The notes under the pieces were generated by a model that saw only the letters and a program-made list of their open reading frames with translations, had not been told where the DNA came from and made no database searches. Positions 1-8,657 of a DNA stretch of 64,000 nt are shown here, one piece after another; within the stretch, counting starts at the first letter, position 1; the number at the start of each line of letters is the position of its first letter. Both the position numbers and the translations under genes were made by a program. Location of the stretch: NCBI GenBank assembly GCA_027214125.1, contig JAPWHF010000010.1, positions 206,820 through 270,819 on the forward strand. Direction: 5' to 3'. This DNA comes from Zoogloeaceae bacterium G21618-S1. GTDB taxonomy: Bacteria; Pseudomonadota; Gammaproteobacteria; Burkholderiales; Rhodocyclaceae.

Positions 1-420
1 CGGGTGCGTTTCGTGAAGAGCGATGTGTTTCCGGCGCTGCGCCAGTTGGCGGGGCAGGGGCAGTCCAAGGTGGTGCGCGGCAAGCGCATGCCGCCCTTCC
101 CGCCGCTGGAGGGGCGACAGTTTGACCTGGTGTTTCTCGACCCGCCGCGCTACGCCAAGAGCCTGTTCGGCGTGGTGGACCTGGTCAATGACTATTCGGC
201 GCTGTTCAATCTGGCGCTGCGCACCACGGCCGAGGGTGGCACGCTGATCTGTTGCAACAACGTGGCCCAGGTGGCGCGCGAGGATTGGCTGGATCAGCTT
301 CAGCGCAGCGCAAAGAAGATTGGTCGTCCGGTGCACTCGCTGGAGTGGATTGAGCCGGAAGCCGACTTCCCGAGCCCGGATGGCAATCCGCCCTTGAAGG
401 TCGTGCTGTTGCGGGTGTGA
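1..420 (+). CDS. Class I SAM-dependent methyltransferase, RlmI-like (C-terminal part)
   Basis: The gene enters from the left edge in frame 1 and only its last 139 codons are visible. The fragment holds methyltransferase motif IV as FLDPPRYAKS, followed by a strand with NN in the position typical of the C-terminal half of RlmI/RlmK-like 23S rRNA cytosine methyltransferases. The ending (PDGNPPLKVVLLRV) is of the same family type. The likely role is S-adenosylmethionine-dependent methylation of rRNA, but the N-terminal RNA-binding domain and SAM-binding motif I lie outside the window, so the exact substrate is not settled. It ends one base before the stop of the convergent DUF296 gene. Confidence 0.75.
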   Translation, partial: RVRFVKSDVFPALRQLAGQGQSKVVRGKRMPPFPPLEGRQFDLVFLDPPRYAKSLFGVVDLVNDYSALFNLALRTTAEGGTLICCNNVAQVAREDWLDQLQRSAKKIGRPVHSLEWIEPEADFPSPDGNPPLKVVLLRV

Positions 421-831
421 TCAGTCGCCGGTGGGCGACTTGTGTTGCACCACCAGCTCCGGATAGCCGGTCGCCGCGTCCGTCTCTCGCGTGAAATGCC
501 AGTCCGGCAGCAGCCCCAGCAAGACCTCGGCCGTGGTCCGCACGAGGCAGCCATAGGCCAGATGGCCACCGAGAACCGTGCCATCGTCGGTGGCCAGTGC
601 GCCGTGCAGGTGGGCGCCGGTGGCCGCGATGCTGCCCGACAGGCTGAGCAATTCGAGCTTGCCGGTGAGGACAGTGGTGTTGGCCGCGCCGGCAAATCGA
701 ACCTGTGCTTCGGACAGGCTGCCGATGGCCGAGAGCACAAAGGCGGCACTGTGGCCGTGGGTCTGCACCGTCTCTTCAAGCGCGCGACGAAGGTCTTGGC
801 CCGGCATCAGGCGCAGCGGGAGCATCAGCAT
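421..831 (-). CDS. PPC/DUF296 domain protein
   Basis: This 136-residue protein matches the PPC (DUF296) fold: an N-terminal LPLRLMPGQDL strand, then SAIGSLSEAQVRFA, then GAHLHGALATDDGTVLGGHL, the conserved histidine-containing stretch of this family. Bacterial single-domain members are of unknown function; in plants the fold occurs in AT-hook proteins. I chose the ATG at 831 because GGAG stands about seven bases before it and the family's first strand starts there. The start overlaps the end of the upstream ceramidase-like gene by seven bases, so the two are probably translated from one message. Confidence 0.75.
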   Translation of the reverse strand: MLMLPLRLMPGQDLRRALEETVQTHGHSAAFVLSAIGSLSEAQVRFAGAANTTVLTGKLELLSLSGSIAATGAHLHGALATDDGTVLGGHLAYGCLVRTTAEVLLGLLPDWHFTRETDAATGYPELVVQHKSPTGD

Positions 832-1472
832 GGCAATCTCCGGATAGGGGCGGTCATCAAGGTGCGCATGGCGCAGTACAGTACCAAGGCATTGTTCACA
901 TGCCAGCCAAAATGCGTGCCGAGTGGAAAGGCATCGCACACCGCCAGATCGATGCTTCGACACAGCATGGACACGCCAAACAGCGTGGCCGCGGCGACGA
1001 GCCAGCGACGGGCGCGCGGCGTGGGGCAGATCACGGCGAGCGCGATCAGCGCCAGCCAGGGGCCGATGTAGAGTTCCGATCCGTTGAGCGCCGGGAGCTT
1101 TACCGTGAGCGCGATGCCGGCGCTGGCGACGAGCATGCCGAGCACCGCGATATTGGCGCCCATGCTGCGCCAGCCAATGAGCCGCACCAAGGCGCGTTGC
1201 AGAAACACCACCACAAAAATCGCGATGAAGACCACATCGAGCACCGCCGCCCAGGTTTGCGCCACGGTGTGAAAAACCCCGCTGCCAACGCCAACCGCGC
1301 CGATCAGCCACGCCAGCGCGCGCAGGTCGGCAGGCGTGCGGCGATCCATCCGGCGCAACAGCCACACGGCGACAAGGATGAAGGCGAGATTGGTGAGCGC
1401 GTTGGCCGGCTCGGCCCACAGGCCGGCGTCGGTGCGCTCGCAATACACATCCAGCGGCGCGCGCCAGTTCAT
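825..1472 (-). CDS. Ceramidase-like (CREST superfamily) integral membrane protein
   Basis: This 215-residue membrane protein has about seven hydrophobic segments and the family's polar signature residues: CER near the N terminus, EPANALTNLAF, GSGVFHTVAQ with a conserved Ser and His, and the C-terminal HFGWHVNNALVLY histidine pair. These are the expected zinc ligands of alkaline ceramidases and related CREST hydrolases. The bacterial substrate is not known, so ceramide hydrolysis should not be assumed. The gene overlaps the stop of the upstream folate gene by four bases (ATGA), and its own stop overlaps the DUF296 start, so the three form one operon. Confidence 0.7.
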   Translation of the reverse strand: MNWRAPLDVYCERTDAGLWAEPANALTNLAFILVAVWLLRRMDRRTPADLRALAWLIGAVGVGSGVFHTVAQTWAAVLDVVFIAIFVVVFLQRALVRLIGWRSMGANIAVLGMLVASAGIALTVKLPALNGSELYIGPWLALIALAVICPTPRARRWLVAAATLFGVSMLCRSIDLAVCDAFPLGTHFGWHVNNALVLYCAMRTLMTAPIRRLPC

Positions 1473-2041
1473 GCCGATTCGACGCGGTGGATGCCGGCTT
1501 CGGTGACCAGCCAGTGCATGGGGTGGTCGTGTGGCTGGGGGTGGATGGTGGCGACCCGCCCGAGCTCGAAGCCGACGCCGACGGTCTGCGGCGCCGGCGA
1601 GAGGGCGGCCAGGGTGCGGTCGAAGTAGCCGCCGCCGTAGCCCAGGCGATAGCCCGCCGCATCAAAGGCGTTGAGCGGTATCAGCAGCAGCTCGGGGTGC
1701 AGCGCGGCACCGTCGGCGGGCATGAGAATGCCATGGCGGTCGGGAACCATCTGGCTGGCCGGTGTCCATTGCCGGAAGCGCATGGGCTGACCGGGGGCAA
1801 TGACGATGGGCAGGGCCGCCGAACGGGCCGCGTCGGCCGCCAGCCAGCGCTGCACGATGGGCCGCAGATCGGGCTCGCCGCGATACGGCCAGCAGAAGGC
1901 GAGGGTGGTCGGCGTGAGCTGCGCTAGCAGGGCCTCGACATGCGCTTGCAAGACCGTTTCCAGCGGTGCACGCGCCTCGGCACCGAGCGCTTCGCGGGCG
2001 CGGATGGCGGTGTCGCGCAGGTGTTTTCGGGCGATCTCCAT
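1469..2041 (-). CDS. 5-formyltetrahydrofolate cyclo-ligase
   Basis: This 190-residue protein of the ygfA/MTHFS family converts 5-formyl-THF to 5,10-methenyl-THF with ATP, salvaging a folate storage form in the cytoplasm. The diagnostic GYGGGYFDR motif lies at about residues 134-142, and the upstream PLNAFDAAGYRLG stretch is also typical. The ATG at 2041 gives a family-sized protein; I see no clear Shine-Dalgarno in front of it, so a slightly different start is possible. It is the first gene of a three-gene minus-strand run and diverges from slt across 120 bases. That gap is too short for a 6S RNA, which sits next to ygfA in some proteobacteria. Confidence 0.9.
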   Translation of the reverse strand: MEIARKHLRDTAIRAREALGAEARAPLETVLQAHVEALLAQLTPTTLAFCWPYRGEPDLRPIVQRWLAADAARSAALPIVIAPGQPMRFRQWTPASQMVPDRHGILMPADGAALHPELLLIPLNAFDAAGYRLGYGGGYFDRTLAALSPAPQTVGVGFELGRVATIHPQPHDHPMHWLVTEAGIHRVESA

Positions 2042-2161
2042 AAAGCGATCCAGGGCAGGTTTTTGCGGCGCGGGCCGTGTAGAGTAAGCAGGTCGGCCCA
2101 GCGAGGCCGGGATCACATCAAACAGCCCCGGCAAGACATGGGCGCGAAGGAATAGTAAGCG

Positions 2162-4084
2162 ATGAAGGCAGCAAAAGGCTGGGTCGTTCTGTGGCTCGGC
2201 GTGGTGTGCATGAGTTCGGTGTGGGCGCAAACGCCGACCGGCGATGAACGTATTCTGGCGGCGCGGGAGGCGCTGCGCACCGGAGACCAGGCAACGCTGG
2301 ACCAGCTCGCCGCGGGGCGCTCGCCGCATTTGCTGGAGCGTTACGTCAAATACTGGCATCTGCAAAATGTGCTGGCGCGCACCGAGCCGCCCGACACCGC
2401 GCGCATCGAAGCCTTTCTGGCGCGTTACGCCGGCAGCGTGCTGGCCGACCGCCTGCGCGGCGCCTGGTTGAACCGGCTGGCCAAGGATGAAAACTGGATC
2501 GGCTTTATCGGTGCCTGGGGGGGGCTGGCCTCGCCGAGCGATGGCCAGCGTTGCCAGCACTGGCTGGCACGTGAGCGTATTGGTGATCGCAGCGCGCTGG
2601 ATGAGGCGGCGGCGGTGTGGTCGGGGCTGAGCCTGCGCGCCGATGCCTGCGAAGCGCTGCTCGGCCAGTTGGCGGCCTCGGGCCGTTTGACGGCGGACGC
2701 CATCTGGGCGCGTTTTCGCGACGAGATGGAATCGCGCCGACCGAGCGATCTGGAGCTGATCGTCAGCGGTCTGCCGGCCAGCGAGGCGCCCAGCAGTGCC
2801 GAGTTGAAGGCGATGCGCAAGGATCCGGCGCGCTATCTCGACAACCTGCGCCCCGGTTTTGCGCGTCGCCGCGCCGATAGCGAATTGATGCTCGCCGCGC
2901 TGGGCCGGTTGGCCGTGGGCGACCCGAGAGCCGCCTACGCCCGCTTTGCCCGGCTCAACGATGCCTTGTCGGCCGAGGATCAGGCCTATGGCTACATGCT
3001 GCTGGGCTGGCGCGCTGCGCAAGACCACCTGCCCGAAGCGGTGCGCTGGTACCGCGCCGCCGGCAAGCTGCAAATGCCCGACGAGCAACGGGCCTGGCAG
3101 GTACGCGCGGCGCTGCGGCAGGAAGACTGGAAAGCGGTGCGCCAGGCGATTCTGGCCATGTCGCCCGAGCAACGAGCCGAGCGCGCCTGGATCTATTGGC
3201 TGGCCCGTGCCGAGCAGGCGCTGGGCGAGGCCGAGGGCGCCCGCCTGCTGCTCGAGCGCATCGCAGGCCATCCTGATTTTTACGGCATGCTGGCCGATGA
3301 CCGCCTCGGCCGCAGCTTTACCCCACCGCCACCTGACCGACCGCAAGCCGCGGCGGTTCAGGCGGACGTGGCGACCGACCCGGACATCCGGCGTGCCCTG
3401 GCGCTGTATCGCCTCGAGCTGTATGCCGAAGGCACGCGCGAATGGCTCTGGCGTCTGCGCGATGCTGACGACAGCTTCCGCCTGGCCGCCGCACGGCTGG
3501 CGCTGGATGAAGGCATCTACGATCGCGCCATCAATACCGCCGAGGCCGTCGACCCGCAGGACAACTTCGGCCTGCGTTACCTCACGCCTTTTCGCGAGCT
3601 GATCGAGCCGCAGGCCCTGTCGCTGAATCTGGATCTGGCCTGGGTGTACGGTGTGTTGCGTCAGGAAAGCCGCTTTGTCACCCGCGCCGCCTCGCCGGTG
3701 GGCGCGCAAGGCCTGATGCAGGTGATGCCGGCGACCGGCAGCTGGGTGGCCAAGAAGATCGGCATGACCGATTACCGCCGCAGCCGTTTGCAGGAGCCCG
3801 ACACCAACGTGCTGTTGGGCACCAGCTACATGCGCATCGTGCTCGACGATCTGGACGATCACCCGGTGCTCGCCGCCGCCGGCTACAACGCCGGGCCGGG
3901 CCGCGCCAAACGCTGGCGCGATGAACGCATGCTGGAAGGCGCAATCTATGTGGAAACCATTCCCTTCAATGAAACGCGCGACTATGTGAAGAAGGTGATG
4001 ACCAATGCGGTGATTTACGCCGCCCTGATGGAGCGCAAGCCGCAGTCACTGACGGCGCGCCTGGGGCAGGTGGCACCGCGCTAA
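2162..4084 (+). CDS. slt: Soluble lytic murein transglycosylase
   Basis: This 640-residue periplasmic enzyme cleaves glycan strands of peptidoglycan to 1,6-anhydromuropeptides. The N terminus (about 22 residues, ending VWAQ) is a signal peptide. A long alpha-helical superhelix (the U and L domains of Slt70) follows. The C-terminal SLT domain carries the catalytic glutamate in RQESRF (Glu502) and then GAQGLMQVMPATG and AAAGYNAGPGR, which are all family signatures. Length is normal for Slt70. The AAGG-type ribosome site at about 2147 is rather far from the ATG. The next gene starts 21 bases downstream. Confidence 0.93.
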   Translation: MKAAKGWVVLWLGVVCMSSVWAQTPTGDERILAAREALRTGDQATLDQLAAGRSPHLLERYVKYWHLQNVLARTEPPDTARIEAFLARYAGSVLADRLRGAWLNRLAKDENWIGFIGAWGGLASPSDGQRCQHWLARERIGDRSALDEAAAVWSGLSLRADACEALLGQLAASGRLTADAIWARFRDEMESRRPSDLELIVSGLPASEAPSSAELKAMRKDPARYLDNLRPGFARRRADSELMLAALGRLAVGDPRAAYARFARLNDALSAEDQAYGYMLLGWRAAQDHLPEAVRWYRAAGKLQMPDEQRAWQVRAALRQEDWKAVRQAILAMSPEQRAERAWIYWLARAEQALGEAEGARLLLERIAGHPDFYGMLADDRLGRSFTPPPPDRPQAAAVQADVATDPDIRRALALYRLELYAEGTREWLWRLRDADDSFRLAAARLALDEGIYDRAINTAEAVDPQDNFGLRYLTPFRELIEPQALSLNLDLAWVYGVLRQESRFVTRAASPVGAQGLMQVMPATGSWVAKKIGMTDYRRSRLQEPDTNVLLGTSYMRIVLDDLDDHPVLAAAGYNAGPGRAKRWRDERMLEGAIYVETIPFNETRDYVKKVMTNAVIYAALMERKPQSLTARLGQVAPR

Positions 4085-4105
4085 CGAGGCTTGGGAGGCA
4101 GACGC

Positions 4106-5065
4106 ATGGATCGATCGAAAGTCATTCTGGCGGTGGGGGGCAGTGGGTATGTCGGTCACTCCGTCGTCGCGCGGCTGGTGGCGGCGGGGTATCGGGTGCG
4201 TGTGCCGACGCGCCATCGTCACCGGGCGCGGCATTTGTTGTTGCTGCCGACCGTCGAGGTGATCGATGCCGATGTGTTTGACGACGGCGTACTCAGCGGC
4301 CTGATGGCCAACGTGGACGCGGTGATCAACCTGGTTGGCGTATTGCACTCGCGGCCGGGCACGCCTTACGGTCCGGCTTTTGAACGGGCGCATGTGCTGC
4401 TGCCTGCCCGGCTGGTGGCCGCTTGCCAGCGCCACGGCGTGCGGCGGCTGGTGCATGTCAGTGCGCTGGGCGCCGATGCTCAGGGGCCGTCGGAATACCA
4501 GCGCTCCAAGGCGGCGGGCGAGGCGGTGATCCGCAACGCCCAGCCGTCGCTGGACTGGACGATCCTGCGCCCGTCAGTGATCTTCGGGCAGGACGACAGC
4601 TTCCTCAACCTGTTTGCCGGACTGCTGCGCGTCGCGCCGGTGATGCCGCTGGGCGGCGCGGCCTGCCGCTTCCAGCCGGTGTGGGTCGAGGATGTGGCCA
4701 AGGTCGTCGTCGCTTGCCTGGAGCGCGCCGATGCGATTGGGCTCACCTGCGACCTGGCCGGGCCGGGCGTCTACACCCTGGCCGATCTGGTGCGCTACGT
4801 GGGTCAGCTGGTCGGGCACCGACCGCCGATCATCCCCATCCCCGAGGGCTTGGCCATGCTGCAGGCGCGCGTGCTGGAATTGGCGCCGAACCCGATGATG
4901 AGCCGCGACAACGTACGCTCGATGCGGGTCGACAACATTACCGCGGGCCCGCCGCTGCCCTTTGATCTGACGCCGACCGCGCTCGAAGCGGTCGCGCCGG
5001 GCTACCTTGGCCCGCATCCCGGCCGTCGGCGCTTTTTTGTCAATCAACGGCGCGCCGTGCGCTGA
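4106..5065 (+). CDS. NDUFA9-like NAD(P)-binding (atypical SDR) protein
   Basis: This 319-residue Rossmann-fold protein has an N-terminal dinucleotide site (GGSGYVGHSVV, about residues 9-19), the HVSALGA strand, and YQRSKAAGE in the position of the SDR YxxxK pair. This pattern fits the complex I NDUFA9-subunit family, whose bacterial members are often annotated as NAD-dependent epimerases; a quinone-related or respiratory role is inferred only by family. The ATG at 4106 is chosen because GGGAGG stands seven bases upstream; an in-frame TTG at 4091 has nothing comparable. It follows slt by 21 bases and may share its message. Confidence 0.8.
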   Translation: MDRSKVILAVGGSGYVGHSVVARLVAAGYRVRVPTRHRHRARHLLLLPTVEVIDADVFDDGVLSGLMANVDAVINLVGVLHSRPGTPYGPAFERAHVLLPARLVAACQRHGVRRLVHVSALGADAQGPSEYQRSKAAGEAVIRNAQPSLDWTILRPSVIFGQDDSFLNLFAGLLRVAPVMPLGGAACRFQPVWVEDVAKVVVACLERADAIGLTCDLAGPGVYTLADLVRYVGQLVGHRPPIIPIPEGLAMLQARVLELAPNPMMSRDNVRSMRVDNITAGPPLPFDLTPTALEAVAPGYLGPHPGRRRFFVNQRRAVR

Positions 5066-5080
5066 AGGCATCCGAGCGGC

Positions 5081-5086
5081 GATAAT
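5081..5086 (+). promoter_or_regulatory. Candidate -10 box upstream of cca
   Basis: GATAAT lies 15 bases after the stop of the NDUFA9-like gene and is flanked by the short inverted repeat GCGGC/GCCGC. No convincing -35 box is found 17 bases upstream. If active, transcription would cross the whole 233-base repeat before reaching cca. Confidence 0.3.
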
Positions 5087-5118
5087 GCCGCTTTGCCAAC
5101 GCTGACCGGGCGCATGAT

Positions 5119-5351
5119 CCTAGAAACCGCAGTTGGCCGCTTGTGCTCATGAGCAAGGTATTGAACATGCGAACCTTTTCGGCTTCGAGGCCGATCACCC
5201 GGTGGGTGATCGCGCTACGCGCCCGATTGCGCGCCTGGCGGGCCGCCTTGCTGCGTTGCTCCTCCTTACAGCGTGCAGGCTGTGCGTCGTCGCGCCTTGC
5301 CAGACAGCCCGCCAGGCGCACACTCGGGCGCGTCCAACTACGGTTTCCAGG
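5119..5351 (+). repeat. Dispersed 233-bp repeat with nested inverted repeats, copy A
   Basis: This segment is closely similar in layout and sequence to 29758-29992. It has 18-base terminal inverted repeats (5119-5136 and 5334-5351, 16 of 18 matching), an internal perfect 13-base inverted repeat (5231-5243 and 5307-5319), an apical hairpin (5268-5272 and 5279-5283 around loop GTGCAG) and a further hairpin GATCACCC/GGGTGATC. Its right end touches the ATG of cca, so it forms the whole leader of that gene. No transposase is present; a MITE-like origin is possible. One forward reading frame runs from the repeat into cca, and I regard it as non-coding. Confidence 0.85.
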
Positions 5352-6455
5352 ATGAAAACATACATCGTAGGCGGTGCCGTGCGCGATGAACTGCTCGGCC
5401 TGCCGGTGCAGGATCGGGACTGGGTGGTCGTCGGCGGCACGGTCGAGGCCATGCTGGCGCGCGGCTTTACGGCTGTCGGCAAGGACTTTCCGGTCTTTCT
5501 CCACCCGCACACCCATGAGGAATACGCTCTCGCGCGCACCGAACGCAAGAGCGGTCATGGCTACACCGGCTTCGTTGTGCATGCCGCGCCGGATGTGACG
5601 CTCGATGAGGATCTGCTGCGCCGCGACCTCACCATCAATGCCATGGCGCGCGGCGAGGACGGCACGCTGGTCGACCCCTACGGCGGGCAGCGCGATCTGG
5701 CGGCCAAGTGTTTGCGCCATGTCGGCCCCGCCTTTGCCGAAGACCCGGTGCGCATCCTGCGCGTGGCGCGTTTTGCGGCACGTTTCGACGGCTTCGAGCT
5801 TGCCGAAGAAACGCTGGCGCTGATGCGCCAGATGGTGGACAGCGGCGAAGCCGACCACCTGGTGCCCGAGCGCGTCTGGCAGGAAGTTTCACGCGGCCTG
5901 ATGGCGCCCGCACCGATGCGCATGATCGAGGTGCTCGATGCCTGTGGTGCGCTGGCGCGTTGCCTGCCCGAGGTGGTGGCGCGTCGGCGGATCGACCCGC
6001 TGCTGCCGGGCGTGCTGCGCTGTGCTGTGGTTCGCGATCTGCCGCTGGCCCATCGCTGGGCGCTGCTGGTCGGCCACGAGGTGGCGGCCGCCGAATCGGC
6101 CAGTGCCCGGCTCAAGGTGCCGCTGCCCTGTCGCGATCAGGCGGTGATGCTCGCTCGCGATGGTGAAACCCTGTCCACCGCCAGTTCGGCCGTCGCCCGG
6201 CTCGAATTGCTCAGCCGCTGCGATGCCTTCCGCCGCCCCGAACGCCTCACCACACTGCTCGAAGCCGCCCCTTGCGCCCACCCGGTGCCCGCCGCGGCGG
6301 TCGCCCGCTGGCAGGCCACGCTGGCCGCCGCGCAGTCGGTCGACGGCGGCGCGGTGGCGCGCCAGTGCGCTGACAAATCGGCGATTCCTGTCGCCATTCG
6401 CGGCGCCCGGTTGGCGGCGATCGAGGCTGCCGACGCGGCCGCCGGCCGTGGCTGA
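5352..6455 (+). CDS. cca: CCA-adding enzyme (tRNA nucleotidyltransferase)
   Basis: This 367-residue class II nucleotidyltransferase adds or repairs the 3' CCA of tRNA. The N terminus shows [11 protein letters not shown] and the metal-binding pair in DRDW (Asp21, Asp23), followed by [10 protein letters not shown] and the [12 protein letters not shown] helix. This is the bacterial multifunctional-CCA type, but at 367 residues it is shorter than the E. coli enzyme (about 412), and I see no intact HD phosphohydrolase motif in the C-terminal third. The in-frame extension upstream of 5352 is translation of the repeat and is rejected as a start. The ribosome site is poor: only CAGG directly touching the ATG. 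Confidence 0.9.
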   Translation: MKTYIVGGAVRDELLGLPVQDRDWVVVGGTVEAMLARGFTAVGKDFPVFLHPHTHEEYALARTERKSGHGYTGFVVHAAPDVTLDEDLLRRDLTINAMARGEDGTLVDPYGGQRDLAAKCLRHVGPAFAEDPVRILRVARFAARFDGFELAEETLALMRQMVDSGEADHLVPERVWQEVSRGLMAPAPMRMIEVLDACGALARCLPEVVARRRIDPLLPGVLRCAVVRDLPLAHRWALLVGHEVAAAESASARLKVPLPCRDQAVMLARDGETLSTASSAVARLELLSRCDAFRRPERLTTLLEAAPCAHPVPAAAVARWQATLAAAQSVDGGAVARQCADKSAIPVAIRGARLAAIEAADAAAGRG

Positions 6456-6504
6456 CACCTTTTCTCACACGATGCGGCGGGTTGGGCATGCCACACTTTC
6501 GGAT

Positions 6505-8385
6505 ATGAATCACTGGTGTCGAAACCTGTTGTACGCCTTGGTGTGCTTCGTCGCCGCCAGCGCGCCGGTGCAGGCCGATACGCAGTTGGTGCCCGAGTTT
6601 GCCGAGGTGCGTGCCGCGCATGTGAGCAGTGTCGCCCGGCTGGTCGACCGTCATGGCGAGCCGCTGGCCGAGCGCCAACTGCGCTTCGACGACGACCGCC
6701 TTGATTGGGTCGGGCTCGAGGCCTTGTCACCGGCCCTGCTCGAAGCCTTGCTCGAAGCCGAAGACCGGCGCTTCTATCAGCACGAAGGCGTTGATTGGCG
6801 CGCCGTGGCCGCCGCGGCGGTGCAGAACCTGTGGTTCGAGCACGCGCGGGGCGCCTCGACGCTGACCATGCAACTGGCCGGCTTGCTTGACCCCGCCTTG
6901 CAACCGGGCGGCCACGGCCAGCGGCGGCGCAGTTTCGAGCAGAAGTGGGATCAGGCCCTGGCTGCCCAGGCGCTTGAGACACGCTGGAGCAAGGCGCAGA
7001 TTCTTGAGGCCTACCTTAATCTCGCGCCGTTTCGTGGGCGTCTGCGTGGCATCTCGGCGGCTGCCTGGGCCCTGACCGGCAAAACGGCTGACACGCTGGA
7101 TCGTCCCGAAGCGGCAATCCTCGCGGCGCTGCTGCGTGGTCCGGGCGCCAGCCCCAAGGTGCTTTCTCGGCGGGCCTGCGCCCTGGTGGCGCGGATCGGC
7201 AGCCCCGCGGCATGCGACCGGGTGCAGGCGCTTGCCGCCGCACTGGACCCGGTGGTGCTCACCCCGCGCTGGACTCTGGCGCCGCATCTGGCCGCTCGGG
7301 TGTTGCGCGAGCCCGGCACGACGGTGAGCACTGTTCTGGACGCGCGCTGGCAGCAGCGCATGCTGGCTTCGCTGCGGGCGGCGTCGCCGGCGCGGGCGGC
7401 GGTGGTGGTGCTCGACAACGCCACCGGCGCGGTGCTGGCCGAAGTCGGCGGCTTGCGTGCCGAGCATGCCGACGCGACGGGTTTTACCTACCCCGCCGCC
7501 GCCATGCTGTGGCCGCTGCGCTGCGCTCGCGCGGTCGATAAGCGGGTGGTGACGGCAGCCAGCCTGCTCAACGCTGGCTCGGCCGACGCCCCGCGCTGGT
7601 TGAGCGTTCGCACCGCGATGGAGGACGGTGACGCGAACGCTTTTGCCGATCTGTCGCGGCGCCTGCCCGAAGGCGATGTGCCGGCCGCGCCGGTGTCGGC
7701 GCAAGCGCTCGACCTGCCTCATCTGGCGGCGTTGACCCGCATGCTGGCGGTCGATGGCCAATGGCGGGCGCCATACTGGCAAGCCGGCAGCGCCCGGGCT
7801 CCCGAGGCGGTAGTGTCGAGCGCGGCAGCTTTTATTGGCAGCGATTTCTTTCCGCCGGTGATGGCCGCCATGGTGACGCCCGGTCGTGCTGCCTGGGCGA
7901 CGGGCGCCAATGGCCGCGTGACGATGGCGGTGTGGATGGAGACCGGGCCGACGGCGCTGATCGAAGTGCGCGCGTGGCTGACCGACCAGCTCGCCGCCGA
8001 TGGCGAGTGGCCTGTCGAACGCGTGGTGCCGGCGGGCGTGCTGCGCCGCCCGGTCCGTTTCGATCCGCCGCTCGAGAACGCGCGGGACGAGTGGTTTCTG
8101 GCCGGCACAGCCTTGGCAGCGGTGTCGCCGCCGCAGTCGAGCGCGCAGATTGCGTCGCCGGCGGTGCGCGAGATTATCGACCTGCGTGAGCGTCCGCCGG
8201 GCCAGGGGGTGTTGCTGCGCGCCACGATCGACGATGCCCGTCTGCGCTGGCGTATGGACGGGCGAGAGGTTGGCACCGGAGGCACGGTGCTGGTGCACCC
8301 GGCGCCGGGCGTGCGGATCATCGAGTTGTTCGATGCGCGGGGAGAGCGTCTGGATCGGCTCAGTGTGGCGGTGCGTGGGCGCTGA
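6505..8385 (+). CDS. PBP1C-like peptidoglycan glycosyltransferase with degenerate transpeptidase domain
   Basis: This 626-residue protein has an N-terminal signal or anchor (about residues 1-24), then a GT51 glycosyltransferase domain with the catalytic glutamate in EAEDRRF (Glu86) and the second motif GASTLTMQLAG. The transpeptidase region keeps framework pieces (AAVVVLDNATGAVLAEVGG; AWATGANGRVTMAVWM), but the SxxK serine, SxN and KTG motifs are absent and the region is short. The last 85 or so residues resemble the BiPBP_C domain of PBP1C. It should therefore polymerise glycan but not cross-link it. An ATG at 6472 in the same frame is an alternative start; neither has a strong ribosome site. 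Confidence 0.8.
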   Translation: MNHWCRNLLYALVCFVAASAPVQADTQLVPEFAEVRAAHVSSVARLVDRHGEPLAERQLRFDDDRLDWVGLEALSPALLEALLEAEDRRFYQHEGVDWRAVAAAAVQNLWFEHARGASTLTMQLAGLLDPALQPGGHGQRRRSFEQKWDQALAAQALETRWSKAQILEAYLNLAPFRGRLRGISAAAWALTGKTADTLDRPEAAILAALLRGPGASPKVLSRRACALVARIGSPAACDRVQALAAALDPVVLTPRWTLAPHLAARVLREPGTTVSTVLDARWQQRMLASLRAASPARAAVVVLDNATGAVLAEVGGLRAEHADATGFTYPAAAMLWPLRCARAVDKRVVTAASLLNAGSADAPRWLSVRTAMEDGDANAFADLSRRLPEGDVPAAPVSAQALDLPHLAALTRMLAVDGQWRAPYWQAGSARAPEAVVSSAAAFIGSDFFPPVMAAMVTPGRAAWATGANGRVTMAVWMETGPTALIEVRAWLTDQLAADGEWPVERVVPAGVLRRPVRFDPPLENARDEWFLAGTALAAVSPPQSSAQIASPAVREIIDLRERPPGQGVLLRATIDDARLRWRMDGREVGTGGTVLVHPAPGVRIIELFDARGERLDRLSVAVRGR

Positions 8386-8400
8386 GCGGGCCGTCGCCGC

Positions 8401-8601
8401 TTACAACCAGCGCAATACCAGCCAGGCCAGCAGCGACATCAGCACGGTGGTGGTGAAGGGCAGATGCCAGGTGCGGCCGTTGCGTATCATCGTGACATCG
8501 CCCGGCAGGCGCCCGAGCGGCAGGTAGCGCGCCAGCAGGGGTTGCACACCGCCGAGCAAGGCCACGACGATCACGATTGAAACCAGCCATTTGAGTAGCA
8601 T
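8401..8601 (-). CDS. DUF2905 small membrane protein
   Basis: This 66-residue protein has two hydrophobic segments (about residues 3-22 and 50-64) separated by the stretch LGRLPGDVTMIRNGRTWHLP, the diagnostic block of the DUF2905 family. The function is unknown. The start at 8601 gives the family's usual length. It converges on the PBP1C-like gene, whose stop is 15 bases away, and diverges from the alpha/beta hydrolase gene. Confidence 0.8.
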   Translation of the reverse strand: MLLKWLVSIVIVVALLGGVQPLLARYLPLGRLPGDVTMIRNGRTWHLPFTTTVLMSLLAWLVLRWL

Positions 8602-8657
8602 GCCATCGTCCGTCCCATGGGAAGGACCGATTACAACGGATTGCGCACCCCTTGGCA

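Noticed and set aside
1469..3862. A 797-codon minus-strand open frame running through slt
   Set aside because: Only its last 191 codons match a family (5-formyl-THF cyclo-ligase). The rest is antisense to the well-supported slt gene and has the His/Gln/Arg-rich composition typical of antisense frames in GC-rich DNA.
5133..5351. N-terminal extension of cca
   Set aside because: It lies wholly inside repeat copy A and has no similarity to CCA enzymes, which begin at MKTYIVGG.
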